DNA of 34,505 nucleotides from Clostridia bacterium (GTDB lineage Bacteria > Bacillota > Clostridia > Christensenellales > Aristaeellaceae). Under the pieces are notes generated by a model. That model was given only the letters and a program-made list of their open reading frames with translations, was not told the DNA's origin and did not search any database. Both the position numbers and the translations under genes were made by a program. The stretch is taken from the NCBI GenBank assembly GCA_017481825.1, contig JAFUOR010000138.1, forward strand, positions 1 through 34,505, in the 5' to 3' direction. Each line of letters begins with the position of its first letter. Within the stretch, counting starts at the first letter, position 1. This document shows, piece after piece, positions 1 through 6,844 of the stretch.

Positions 1-1294
1 CGTCGCCAGCGTTTGCCGCCTCGATGATGGGCATCATGTCGGGAGAGGGGCGCAGCTTCTTGGTCTTGGCATTCTCCTGCGCGCAGGCGACCTTGTCCCC
101 GGCGTTCAGGATGCTCTCCAGCAGCGCCTTGGTGTTGACGGCGTTGTTGTAGACCTTTTCAAACTCCTTCTCACCCTGCTTGAGGGTGCGGGCAAAGCGG
201 CCCTCCTCCAGCTTGAGCTGCTCCAGAACAAAGGCGCTGTTGCGCTCCAGCTCAGGATAGACCTCCTTGTACTGGTTGATGATGACCTGGGCGATCTCGG
301 CAGTGAAGCCATCAGCCATGCCCAGGGACATGCCGTAGCGCACGGCACGGCGGATCAGGCGGCGCAGGATGTAGCCCTGGTCGGTGTTGGATGGGCTGAC
401 GCCGCGATCATCGCCCAGGATGAAGGTGGAGGTGCGCATGTGGTCGGCCACGATGCGGAAGGCCTTGGTGGTCTCCTCATCCGCGCCGTACTCCTTGCCG
501 GACAGCTCAGCAATCTTGGCCAGAATGCCGGTGAAAGCGTCGGTTTCATAGACGGTCTTCTTACCGGTCAGCACGCAGATGGTGCGCTCCAGGCCCATGC
601 CGGTATCAACGTTCTTCTTCGCCATGGGGATGAAGGTGCCGTCCTTCTGCTTGTTGTACTGCATGAACACATCGTTCCAGATCTCCAGATAACGGCCGCA
701 GTCACAGGCAGGGGAGCAATTCGGACCGCAGGGCGCCTTATCGCGGATGATGAACATCTCCGTATCGGGGCCGCAGGGGCCGGTCTGACCGGCGGGGCCC
801 CACCAGTTGTTCTCCTTGGGCAGGTAGAAGATGTGATCCTCCGCCACACCCAGAGAGCGCCAGATGTCGTGCGCTTCCTCGTCGCGGGGGCAGTCCTCGT
901 CACCGGCAAAAACAGAGAAGGCCAGCTTGTCCTTGTCAAGGCCCAGATAATCGGGGCTGGTCAGGAACTCCCAGCTCCAGCTGATCGCTTCCTTCTTGAA
1001 GTAATCGCCCAGGCTCCAGTTGCCCAGCATCTCAAAGAAGGTCAGGTGAGAAGCGTCGCCCACCTCGTCGATATCGCCGGTGCGGATGCACTTCTGCACG
1101 TCGGTCAGACGGGTGCCGGCGGGATGGGGCGTGCCCATCAGGTAGGGCACCAGCGGATGCATGCCCGCAGTGGTGAACAGAACGGTCGGGTCATTCTCAG
1201 GAATGATGGAGGCAGACTGAATGCGGCAATGTCCCTTGGACTCCATGAAGGACTGGAACATTTCGCGCAGCTGCGCAGAGGTGATGTTCTTCAT
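1..1294 (-). CDS. alaS: Alanine--tRNA ligase, N-terminal part (cut by window edge)
   Basis: Charges tRNA-Ala with alanine in the cytoplasm. About 431 codons are present from the start; the 3' part lies beyond the left edge. The class II aminoacylation core is clear: TFFEMLGNWSLGDYF near residue 85, NNWWGPAGQTGPCGPDTEMF near residues 150-170, and VDTGMGLERT near residue 240. The segment CGPNCSPACDCGRYLEIWND and the wording EVGDASH differ from the usual bacterial form (GPCGPCTEI, GRTARHHT) and recall the AlaS type I associate with CPR bacteria. The ATG at 1294 follows AGGGAG at a suitable distance and is preceded by a near-consensus promoter. The leader is only about 50 nt, so there is no room for a T-box. 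The gene diverges from ireB, which is more often co-directional with alaS in Firmicutes. Product identity is secure; the subtype assignment is from memory of sequence patterns. Confidence 0.96.
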   Translation of the reverse strand, partial: MKNITSAQLREMFQSFMESKGHCRIQSASIIPENDPTVLFTTAGMHPLVPYLMGTPHPAGTRLTDVQKCIRTGDIDEVGDASHLTFFEMLGNWSLGDYFKKEAISWSWEFLTSPDYLGLDKDKLAFSVFAGDEDCPRDEEAHDIWRSLGVAEDHIFYLPKENNWWGPAGQTGPCGPDTEMFIIRDKAPCGPNCSPACDCGRYLEIWNDVFMQYNKQKDGTFIPMAKKNVDTGMGLERTICVLTGKKTVYETDAFTGILAKIAELSGKEYGADEETTKAFRIVADHMRTSTFILGDDRGVSPSNTDQGYILRRLIRRAVRYGMSLGMADGFTAEIAQVIINQYKEVYPELERNSAFVLEQLKLEEGRFARTLKQGEKEFEKVYNNAVNTKALLESILNAGDKVACAQENAKTKKLRPSPDMMPIIEAANAGD

Positions 1295-1316
1295 CGTGGT
1301 TGCTCCCTTCGGTATA

Positions 1317-1334
1317 TAAACAGTAGACTGTTTA
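1317..1334. promoter_or_regulatory. 8-bp inverted repeat in the alaS leader
   Basis: TAAACAGT and ACTGTTTA flank a central AG, a perfect 8-bp dyad. It sits between the predicted alaS transcription start and the ribosome binding site. It could be an operator half-site pair or a small leader hairpin; no regulator is identifiable. Confidence 0.4.
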
Positions 1335-1348
1335 ATGCGTCAACGCTT

Positions 1349-1377
1349 ATTATAGCATTTGCGTGCGGCTTTGGCAA
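1349..1377 (-). promoter_or_regulatory. Sigma-A-type promoter of alaS
   Basis: On the minus strand the -35 box TTGCCA lies at 1372-1377 and the -10 box TATAAT at 1349-1354, with a 17-nt spacer. Transcription would start near 1342, giving a leader of about 50 nt. Confidence 0.8.
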
Positions 1378-1408
1378 GTAGAAGGTGATCAATTCCGGGC
1401 CAAGACCG

Positions 1409-1527
1409 CGCTGCCCCTGTACCCTGCCAGAGTCTCGGCCTCTGGACTCCGCCAGGAGCGCTTCGCCCCTAAAAAACCCTTTTCGCCATCTTTCTTGTAT
1501 TCCGTCGGTTGAATTGTGCCCGCGCGT
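1409..1527 (+). repeat. Dispersed GC-rich intergenic repeat, copy A
   Basis: The pattern is CTGCCCCTG, a CCAGAG/CTCTGG stem, GCGCTTCGCCCC, an A-rich run, ACCCTTTTC, then TTCCGTCGGTTG and a GCGCG end. It aligns in the same order with the copy at 12689-12787 and partly with 25601-25672. All three are intergenic and in the same orientation. The function is unknown. Confidence 0.6.
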
Positions 1528-1753
1528 ACTTTTGCAGCCGCAGGAGGCGGCCCCAATTTCCATCTTTACATCATGCGCCAGGTAACCGCCTGCAGAAATC
1601 TGCGGGATTATGAATGTTCTATGCTGTTGCAGATGGCATTCTCACCCTTGCAGCAAGAGAGGACGCTGCGGCGGCGGTACTCTCATTGTTTTTTCACATT
1701 TTCTCATCAATATTTTACAGTTCAGGGGGCTTTTATTTCTGCCATACATCGTG

Positions 1754-1759
1754 TATAAT
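1754..1759 (+). promoter_or_regulatory. -10 element of the ireB promoter
   Basis: TATAAT lies 35 nt upstream of the GTG start. The best -35 at a 17-nt spacing is only TTTTAT (1731-1736), so the upstream element is weak. Confidence 0.55.
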
Positions 1760-1794
1760 AAAGAGGTATCAATCGTCGAGAGGAGTTGACAGAC

Positions 1795-2055
1795 GTGGAT
1801 ACGTTCAACACCACCAAGCTCCAGCCCCTGCAGGAATCGGGCAATGAGGCGCAGGATATCCTGCTGTATGTCTACAACGCCCTGCAAGCCAAGGGCTATG
1901 ACCCCATCACCCAGATCGTCGGCTACATTATTTCCGGCGACCCGACCTATATCACCAGCCACAACGCTGCCCGCAGCATGATCTGTCGTCTGGAGCGCGA
2001 TGAAATCCTTGAGGAGCTGGTGCGCTTCTACCTTGCGGGCCACACGGTGCGCTGA
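1795..2055 (+). CDS. ireB: IreB family regulatory phosphoprotein
   Basis: A small cytoplasmic protein (86 aa, formerly UPF0297/YrzL). In Enterococcus faecalis IreB is phosphorylated on N-terminal threonines by the Ser/Thr kinase IreK and affects cephalosporin resistance. The core [26 protein letters not shown] and [16 protein letters not shown] spans almost the whole protein and is diagnostic. Threonines 3, 6 and 7 (MDTFNTTK) match the region phosphorylated in the family. The GTG at 1795 is preferred because AGGAG (1781-1785) lies 9 nt upstream; an in-frame TTG at 1786 would abut that site. In many Firmicutes the gene sits between alaS and ruvX; here it stands alone, divergent from alaS and followed by a terminator. 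Confidence 0.93.
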   Translation: MDTFNTTKLQPLQESGNEAQDILLYVYNALQAKGYDPITQIVGYIISGDPTYITSHNAARSMICRLERDEILEELVRFYLAGHTVR

Positions 2056-2112
2056 GGCATCCCGCATAAGGGGTGTATTTCCTGTACCCTGAGGGGATTA
2101 CTGTATCATCTG

Positions 2113-2139
2113 GCAGACACGGCAGGTGTCTGCTTTTTT
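2113..2139 (+). terminator. Rho-independent terminator of ireB
   Basis: The 8-bp stem GCAGACAC/GTGTCTGC with a 5-nt loop is followed by six T residues. It lies back to back with a minus-strand terminator starting at 2145. Confidence 0.85.
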
Positions 2140-2144
2140 GATGC

Positions 2145-2171
2145 AAAAAAGTGCTGGCGTTGCACCAGCAC
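2145..2171 (-). terminator. Rho-independent terminator of the DNA methyltransferase operon
   Basis: The 7-bp stem GTGCTGG/CCAGCAC (2151-2157 and 2165-2171) has a 7-nt loop and is followed on the minus strand by six T residues (2145-2150). It lies 11 nt past the methyltransferase stop codon. Confidence 0.85.
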
Positions 2172-2181
2172 CAAAACAATT

Positions 2182-3411
2182 TTATTCCTCCACCCATTTG
2201 AACACACGCCGTCTGCCCGCCGCATCCACGGTGGATACTCCCGGCTTGCCGCGACCCTCCGCCAGCAGGCAGAACAGCGGCAGCTCCGGCTGGCGCGTTG
2301 TACGGCGGAAGGTCTGATCAACAATGAAACCACTGTCGGTGATATGCCCTGCCGACCAGCTTTCCAGCGCATCCATGGCCTGCTCCGTCCTGGGGAAGGA
2401 CGGATGGGCGGCGTCGAAGCCCGTGAGCAGCAGCATGCCGCCGGGGCCGGTGTACATGCCCTCCAGACGGGTCTCGTCCAGCGTGCAGGGGCAATCAATG
2501 GTCAAATCGGCATTGTCCAGGCGGCTGGCCGTGGTCAGGATCGCCTCCGGGCTGGAATCCACGCCCACAAAGCGGCAGTTGAGCATCTGCGCAGCTGCCA
2601 GCGCCGTACCGCTGCCGCAGCACAAATCAATCACCAGATCACCGTTGTTCACCACCGGACGCAGGATGCGATCCAGCAGCTTCTGCGGCTTCTGGGTGGC
2701 ATAGCCCGTGCGCTCCGGGTCACGCTGCTGCAGATGGCTGATATCCGTCCACACATCGCCGGGATAAACGGGCGCATCGTCGTAATAGCGATAGACCTTG
2801 CCGCCCGTCTTGATCTCGGAATAGGCGCGGCCATTCTCATCCACGCTGCGGCGCATGTGATTCTTGCGGTGCTCCGTGCGCTCCAGCGGCACACGCCGCA
2901 GGTCGAAGCGGTAGTCCTTCGTCCGGGCATAGAGAAGGATGGTATCATGCTTGCGGGAGAAGTACTTCTTCGCCCGACCGCCGCTCTCGTAGGCCCAGAT
3001 GATCTCGTTGAGGAACAGCTCCTCACCGAACACCTCGTCGCAAATCAACCGGCCATAGGCGCTGGTGTGCCAGTCCAGATGCAGCGCCAGCACGCCGGTG
3101 CGGTTCAGCAGCCGATGGGCGTTTTCGATCAGGCCCCGCAGGAAGGCCAGGTAAGCCTCCCGGGTGCCGTAACGATCAGCATAGGCCGGGTATTCCGGCG
3201 AGGGGCGGCCCGTTTTCCAGCCGCTCTGGCCAAAACGGCGGCGACGGGTAAAACTGTCCCCCGTCATAAAGGGCGGATCGATGTACACGCACTGGGCCTG
3301 CGCCGCGTAGGGTTGGAGCTGGGGACACAGGGGCGCAGCGCCATCGCCGCACAGGAGCAGATTACGCCCAACACCCGTGATCTCACGGGCCACAGATACC
3401 GGTTCAAACAT
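2182..3411 (-). CDS. Site-specific DNA methyltransferase, beta-type N6-adenine/N4-cytosine
   Basis: Predicted to transfer a methyl group from S-adenosylmethionine to an exocyclic amino group in DNA. The catalytic motif DPPF is at residues 45-48. The TQKPQKLLDRI segment and the SAM-binding motif VIDLCCGSGTALAAA lie near residues 240-275. Catalytic motif before SAM motif is the beta-class order. About 100 residues beyond the fold have no assignment. Length is 409 aa. The ATG at 3411 lies 7 nt from AGGAGG (3419-3424); the in-frame ATG at 3417 is too close. The start overlaps the end of the cysteine-cluster gene by 8 nt, so the two are probably translationally coupled. No restriction endonuclease gene is adjacent, which suggests an orphan (regulatory or protective) enzyme. 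Target sequence unknown. Confidence 0.85.
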   Translation of the reverse strand: MFEPVSVAREITGVGRNLLLCGDGAAPLCPQLQPYAAQAQCVYIDPPFMTGDSFTRRRRFGQSGWKTGRPSPEYPAYADRYGTREAYLAFLRGLIENAHRLLNRTGVLALHLDWHTSAYGRLICDEVFGEELFLNEIIWAYESGGRAKKYFSRKHDTILLYARTKDYRFDLRRVPLERTEHRKNHMRRSVDENGRAYSEIKTGGKVYRYYDDAPVYPGDVWTDISHLQQRDPERTGYATQKPQKLLDRILRPVVNNGDLVIDLCCGSGTALAAAQMLNCRFVGVDSSPEAILTTASRLDNADLTIDCPCTLDETRLEGMYTGPGGMLLLTGFDAAHPSFPRTEQAMDALESWSAGHITDSGFIVDQTFRRTTRQPELPLFCLLAEGRGKPGVSTVDAAGRRRVFKWVEE

Positions 3412-3925
3412 GCGCATCCCTCCTGAATTGTTTCCGCAATGCCTTGAGCTCATCCTGATTCCGAGTCAGCCGAAGGAGAAAGGCGGCCTGAGCCTCATCC
3501 TGCACAAGGAGCTGCCCAGCCCTTCGCACCGCAGCCACAAACTCCGGCAGCAGCGCATCCTTCCCCTGTTTCGCCAGCGGACAGACCGCTCTGGCCCGCA
3601 GATCGGTTGCCACCTTCACGCCATCCGCCCGCAAAAGGGGCAGCAGCGGGAACAGCCGGCAGCTCAGCGGACGGTCTTCACGGCTGCACTGTCCGTCGCA
3701 GGTCAGGAGCATGCCGTGACCGGTATCCGTCATGGCATACCCCTCGCGGCCCACATAGTACGCCTCTTCTCCGGGGAAGAGCAGCATGCCTGTCATTTCT
3801 CCCGGCAGGGACATGCAGCACGCGCCGCCGCAGGTCATCCCGCAGTCGGTGCGCAGGGGCGTGACATCCCGCAGCATATCACGGGCCTGTTTGATCGTCT
3901 CCGGCAGCATGGCGGCTTCCCCCAT
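3404..3925 (-). CDS. YkgJ-like cysteine-cluster protein
   Basis: A 173-aa soluble protein with a cysteine pattern like the YkgJ/CxxCxxCC family, thought to bind zinc or an iron-sulfur cluster. The N-terminal half has CGMTCGGACC; the middle has CDGQCSREDRPLSCRLFPLLPLL; a further Cys follows in RAVCPLA. The C-terminal 60 residues are helical and charged. The biochemical role of this family is not established. It is first in a two-gene operon with the DNA methyltransferase, overlapping it by 8 nt. The start is uncertain: ATG 3925 has no clear Shine-Dalgarno sequence, whereas ATG 3910 is preceded by GGGGGA within the reading frame. Confidence 0.7.
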   Translation of the reverse strand: MGEAAMLPETIKQARDMLRDVTPLRTDCGMTCGGACCMSLPGEMTGMLLFPGEEAYYVGREGYAMTDTGHGMLLTCDGQCSREDRPLSCRLFPLLPLLRADGVKVATDLRARAVCPLAKQGKDALLPEFVAAVRRAGQLLVQDEAQAAFLLRLTRNQDELKALRKQFRRDAHV

Positions 3926-4019
3926 TCTGAAAGATGGTCATATATTTCTATTTTACACTGATTTGTCTTCTTTGGGAAGACCTTGAAGGAAAAAGTACAG
4001 CGAAAAGTCGAAATAATGG

Positions 4020-4047
4020 GTGAATCAACGCCGTTTTTCCGCGACTA
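4020..4047 (+). promoter_or_regulatory. Possible ECF-type promoter of the sigma factor gene
   Basis: GTGAATC (4020-4026) and CGACTA (4042-4047) are separated by 15 nt. This is the geometry of an ECF promoter such as E. coli sigma-E (GGAACTT-N15-GTCTAA). No sigma-A -35 box is visible at the right distance from the overlapping TATAAG. The reading as an autoregulated promoter is inference. Confidence 0.35.
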
Positions 4048-4070
4048 TAAGGGTGAAGGGAGGGAAAGCC

Positions 4071-5657
4071 ATGCAGCTTGAGCATCACATGCACTGGCTG
4101 TTCCAGCAATCACTGCATCTATGCGGCAGCTTTGCCGACGCGCAGGAACTCTCGCAGGAGGTGCTGCTGGCCGCCCTCCAGCACCAGGGCGATGTGGAAA
4201 ACGAGCAGGCCTGGCTCTGCGCCGTGCTGCGCCGCAAGCATGTGGATCTCCTGCGACGCCGCTACCGCCTTCCCACCGTGTGCATCGACATGGTTCCGGA
4301 GGTTGCCGAAGAGGCGCCTGAGGAGGACTCCGCCGCCGAGGTCCGGCGCGAGATCGCCTATCTGGCGTGTGTCTACCGTGAGGCCATCGTGCGCCACTAT
4401 CTCCAGGGCGAAAAGGTGGCGGATGTAGCTGCGGCGCTGGGACTCCCCAGGGGTACAGTGCTCTCCCGCCTTTTTACCGGACGCGAGCACATGCGGAAAG
4501 GATTGACGAACATGGAAGACTACGGAAAGCAGAGCTACCAGCCCGAGCGCCTTGACGTGAGCTGCAATGGCAGACCCGGACTCCATGACGAGCCCTGGTC
4601 GCTGGTTTGTGACGACCTGATGAAACAGAACATCCTCATTGCAGCCTACGACCATCCTGTGACTCCCGTTGGCATTGCCCGGCACCTGGGCATTCCCACG
4701 GCCTATGTAGAGCAGGCGGTGGACGCGCTGGTGCGGGGCGAATTGATGCGCCGCATCGGCGGGAAGGTCGCCACGGACTTCCTCATCACCACGCCGGAGC
4801 AGCGGTTGCAGGGGCTGGACCTGCAGATCGATCTGGCTCATGTCCATTACGATACCATCATGGCCCCGGTCAGGACACTGGTTCAGGCGTTGCAGCAATC
4901 CCCCTGCTGGTCACCTCTGCGCGATTCCGAGCAGTGGAAGCTGGCAGAATACTTCACGCTTCATCTGCTCTCCAGAGCCATCTACGCCGCCAGCAAACGC
5001 ATCACCCCCGGCGAAGAGGTCTTCCCTGCCCGTTTGGATGGCGGGCAGTGGGTTGCCCAGGGCTTCCGTGTGCCGATGGACTATGATTGGGCGGACAACC
5101 GCTTCCGCCGCTACTGTTACGGCGGCGAGCGATTCGCCTGCTGGGAGCAGTTCATGGGCATGAAGTCAGTCACCCTGCGGGTCTACGATACCCAGCCCGA
5201 CCTCAACCGCTACGCGCATGGCCCGGTCGACCTTGACGACAGCCAGCTGTGTCGCCTCATGTATATCCTGCACCGCGGCCTTGCCATCAGCGATACCGGC
5301 ATCGACCCGGCGCTCATGCAGGACATTCCCCATCTGACAGCGTGCGGCGTTCTGCGCACGGAGGAGGGCAGGCCCGCCTGCGACATTCCCGTGCTGGCCA
5401 AGGCGGAATATGACGCACTGGACGCTATGTGCATCCAGCAGCTGCATATCCTGACAGATATCCTGGAGCCGCTGCTGCAAGATATCTTCCCCCGGCTGAA
5501 AGTGCCCCTGCCCGCCCATTTGCAGGGCCGCGTCGCCGAACTCCGCCGCTATTCCTGCTACGCCCTCCCCATGGCACTGCGGGAGGAGGCCATCCTCCGC
5601 CTCGAGTGGTCAGAATCCCAAGCCGCACCGCCCATGCTCCTCATCATCGAAGAATAG
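4071..5657 (+). CDS. ECF-like RNA polymerase sigma factor with long C-terminal extension
   Basis: A 528-aa protein. Residues 1-65 resemble sigma region 2 (DAQELSQEVLLAALQ, then AWLCAVLRRKHVDLLRRRY). Residues 95-150 resemble region 4 with a helix-turn-helix (EKVADVAAALGLPRGTVLSRLFTGREHMRKGL). A second, winged-helix-like segment follows at about 175-245 (NILIAAYDHPVTPVGIARHL, then VDALVRGELMRRIGGK). The remaining 280 residues are unassigned. Ordinary ECF factors are about 180 aa, so two thirds of this protein is extension. C-terminal extensions can replace a separate anti-sigma factor, and no anti-sigma gene is adjacent. The ATG at 4071 has GGGAGGG just upstream. The gene is monocistronic, flanked by a possible ECF promoter and a strong terminator. 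Sigma function is likely; regulon unknown. Confidence 0.8.
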   Translation: MQLEHHMHWLFQQSLHLCGSFADAQELSQEVLLAALQHQGDVENEQAWLCAVLRRKHVDLLRRRYRLPTVCIDMVPEVAEEAPEEDSAAEVRREIAYLACVYREAIVRHYLQGEKVADVAAALGLPRGTVLSRLFTGREHMRKGLTNMEDYGKQSYQPERLDVSCNGRPGLHDEPWSLVCDDLMKQNILIAAYDHPVTPVGIARHLGIPTAYVEQAVDALVRGELMRRIGGKVATDFLITTPEQRLQGLDLQIDLAHVHYDTIMAPVRTLVQALQQSPCWSPLRDSEQWKLAEYFTLHLLSRAIYAASKRITPGEEVFPARLDGGQWVAQGFRVPMDYDWADNRFRRYCYGGERFACWEQFMGMKSVTLRVYDTQPDLNRYAHGPVDLDDSQLCRLMYILHRGLAISDTGIDPALMQDIPHLTACGVLRTEEGRPACDIPVLAKAEYDALDAMCIQQLHILTDILEPLLQDIFPRLKVPLPAHLQGRVAELRRYSCYALPMALREEAILRLEWSESQAAPPMLLIIEE

Positions 5658-5660
5658 TAC

Positions 5661-5692
5661 AAAAAGGGAGCTGCCAAACGCAGCTCCCTTCA
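5661..5692. terminator. Bidirectional Rho-independent terminator
   Basis: The 9-bp stem GGGAGCTGC/GCAGCTCCC (5666-5674 and 5680-5688) has a 5-nt loop. Five A residues precede it and a T-rich stretch follows, so it can stop both the sigma gene (plus) and the SDR gene (minus). Confidence 0.8.
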
Positions 5693-5767
5693 ACTTTCAC
5701 GCAGAAGCCCCCTGCAAGGGGCACATCCACCCGCAGCGCGAGAGGGGATTGTTAGGAACAGAGCCCC

Positions 5768-6568
5768 TTACGGACGCATGCCGAGGCCGCCCTCGAGGGT
5801 GATGGTCTCGCCGGTCATGTACTTGAAGTCCGGGTGAGCCAGCTGCACGCAGACGCGGCCGATGTGCTCCTCGGGATCACCGAAGTAGCCCATGGGCGGG
5901 GTGTGCACATTCTTCTCGAAGGCCTCGGGATAGGCGTTCTTGAACTGCTCCAGCTGAGCCGTCCAGGCCAGGGGGCAGATGACGTTGACGTTGATGCCGT
6001 CCTTGGACCACTCGGTGGCAGCCACGCGGGTCAGGCCGCGGATGCCTTCCTTGGCAGCAGCGTAGGCGCACTGGCCAAAGTTGCCAAACAAGCCCGCGCC
6101 GGAGGCGAAGTTGATGACAGAGCCCTTGGACTTCACCAGCTCAGGATAGCACGCCTGCATATAGTGGAAGGTGGCGTAGAGGCCGGAGTACATCGCCAGA
6201 TCAAACTGCGCGGTGGTGTGGTTGGCCAGCGTCACGCCGGATGCAGAGGCCTGAGCATTGTTGATCAGCACATCGATGCCGCCGAATTCGGCAACGGCCT
6301 TGGCGACCACGTCCGCCGCGATGGCAGCGTTGTCCGCGCCCGCAGAGATGTCCGCCGCCACAGGCAGCACCTTCACGCCGTAGAGACGCTCCAGCTCCTC
6401 CTTGGCATCGTTGAGCTTCTGCACATTACGGCCGGTGATGACGATATTCGCGCCCTCCTTGGCATACGCCGTCGCGATGCCGTAGCCGATGGAGCCCGCT
6501 TTGCCGTTGCTCAGCGCCGCGCGGCCGCCGCCAGTGATGAGAACCGTCTTGCCAGTCAGATGACCCAT
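5768..6568 (-). CDS. SDR family NAD(P)-dependent oxidoreductase
   Basis: A 266-aa short-chain dehydrogenase/reductase, a cytoplasmic Rossmann-fold enzyme. The start TVLITGGGR continues with an extended loop (AALSNGKAGSIGYGIA) instead of the short TGxxxGxG motif. DISAG, the NNAQ active-site segment (normally NNAG), the catalytic serine in NFASGAG and YAAAK follow in order. VICPLAWT and TGETITLEGGLGMRP fit the C-terminal end of the family. Length is standard. The ATG at 6568 follows AAGGAGG by 8 nt. It is monocistronic, with its own consensus promoter and a possible operator. The substrate cannot be inferred; fatty acid, steroid or sugar-derived alcohols are all possible. Confidence 0.9.
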   Translation of the reverse strand: MGHLTGKTVLITGGGRAALSNGKAGSIGYGIATAYAKEGANIVITGRNVQKLNDAKEELERLYGVKVLPVAADISAGADNAAIAADVVAKAVAEFGGIDVLINNAQASASGVTLANHTTAQFDLAMYSGLYATFHYMQACYPELVKSKGSVINFASGAGLFGNFGQCAYAAAKEGIRGLTRVAATEWSKDGINVNVICPLAWTAQLEQFKNAYPEAFEKNVHTPPMGYFGDPEEHIGRVCVQLAHPDFKYMTGETITLEGGLGMRP

Positions 6569-6606
6569 GGGTAATTCCTCCTTCAATTATGTGTCCGCTT
6601 GGGTAA

Positions 6607-6625
6607 GTTCACACTCTATATGAAC
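6607..6625. promoter_or_regulatory. Putative operator downstream of the SDR promoter
   Basis: GTTCA (6607-6611) and TGAAC (6621-6625) form a 5-bp dyad separated by 9 nt, directly after the -10 box. The position suits a repressor; no candidate regulator gene lies beside it. Confidence 0.4.
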
Positions 6626-6654
6626 ATTTTAATATGCTTTATGCTTCCTGTCAA
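6626..6654 (-). promoter_or_regulatory. Sigma-A promoter of the SDR gene
   Basis: The minus strand has TTGACA (6649-6654), a 17-nt spacer and TAAAAT (6626-6631). Confidence 0.8.
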
Positions 6655-6697
6655 GAAAAAACGCCAGCGGCGGTCTGTTCTGCTTCTGTCCCCGTGC

Positions 6698-6726
6698 TTT
6701 ACAAGCGCGGGGTTTTCGGGTATAAT
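6698..6726 (+). promoter_or_regulatory. Sigma-A promoter of panT-coaX
   Basis: TTTACA (6698-6703), a 17-nt spacer and TATAAT (6721-6726). The leader to the panT-like start codon is about 110 nt; I recognise no riboswitch class in it. Confidence 0.8.
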
Positions 6727-6844
6727 GAGGTAATCTCCAAGGTCTGTCGCCGGGAGCATTTGCACCGGACGATCCACGCGCTGGAGATGGTTTCTATTTT
6801 CCATCGACGGGTATCCGCATGGAGCCCGAACGGAGGTACACAGC

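Larger units (their letters stand above)
1295..1794. other. 500-bp alaS-ireB intergenic region
   Basis: This stretch holds the alaS promoter (1349-1377), a copy of a dispersed GC-rich repeat (about 1409-1527) and the ireB promoter (near 1754). The open frames seen here lack ribosome binding sites or recognisable products. Between about 1530 and 1700 I see nothing that I can assign. Confidence 0.6.

Noticed and set aside
440-1381. Plus-strand frame opposite alaS
   Set aside because: The alaS reading on the minus strand is unambiguous; this frame has no recognisable content.
1295-1400. T-box riboswitch for alaS
   Set aside because: The promoter lies about 50 nt from the start codon, too close for specifier and antiterminator elements.
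1516-1758. Possible small gene in the alaS-ireB gap
   Set aside because: No ribosome binding site, mixed composition and overlap with the ireB promoter region.
2344-3426. Plus-strand frame opposite the DNA methyltransferase
   Set aside because: The minus strand carries DPPF and the SAM motif with a good start; the plus frame has no motif and looks like a complementary shadow.
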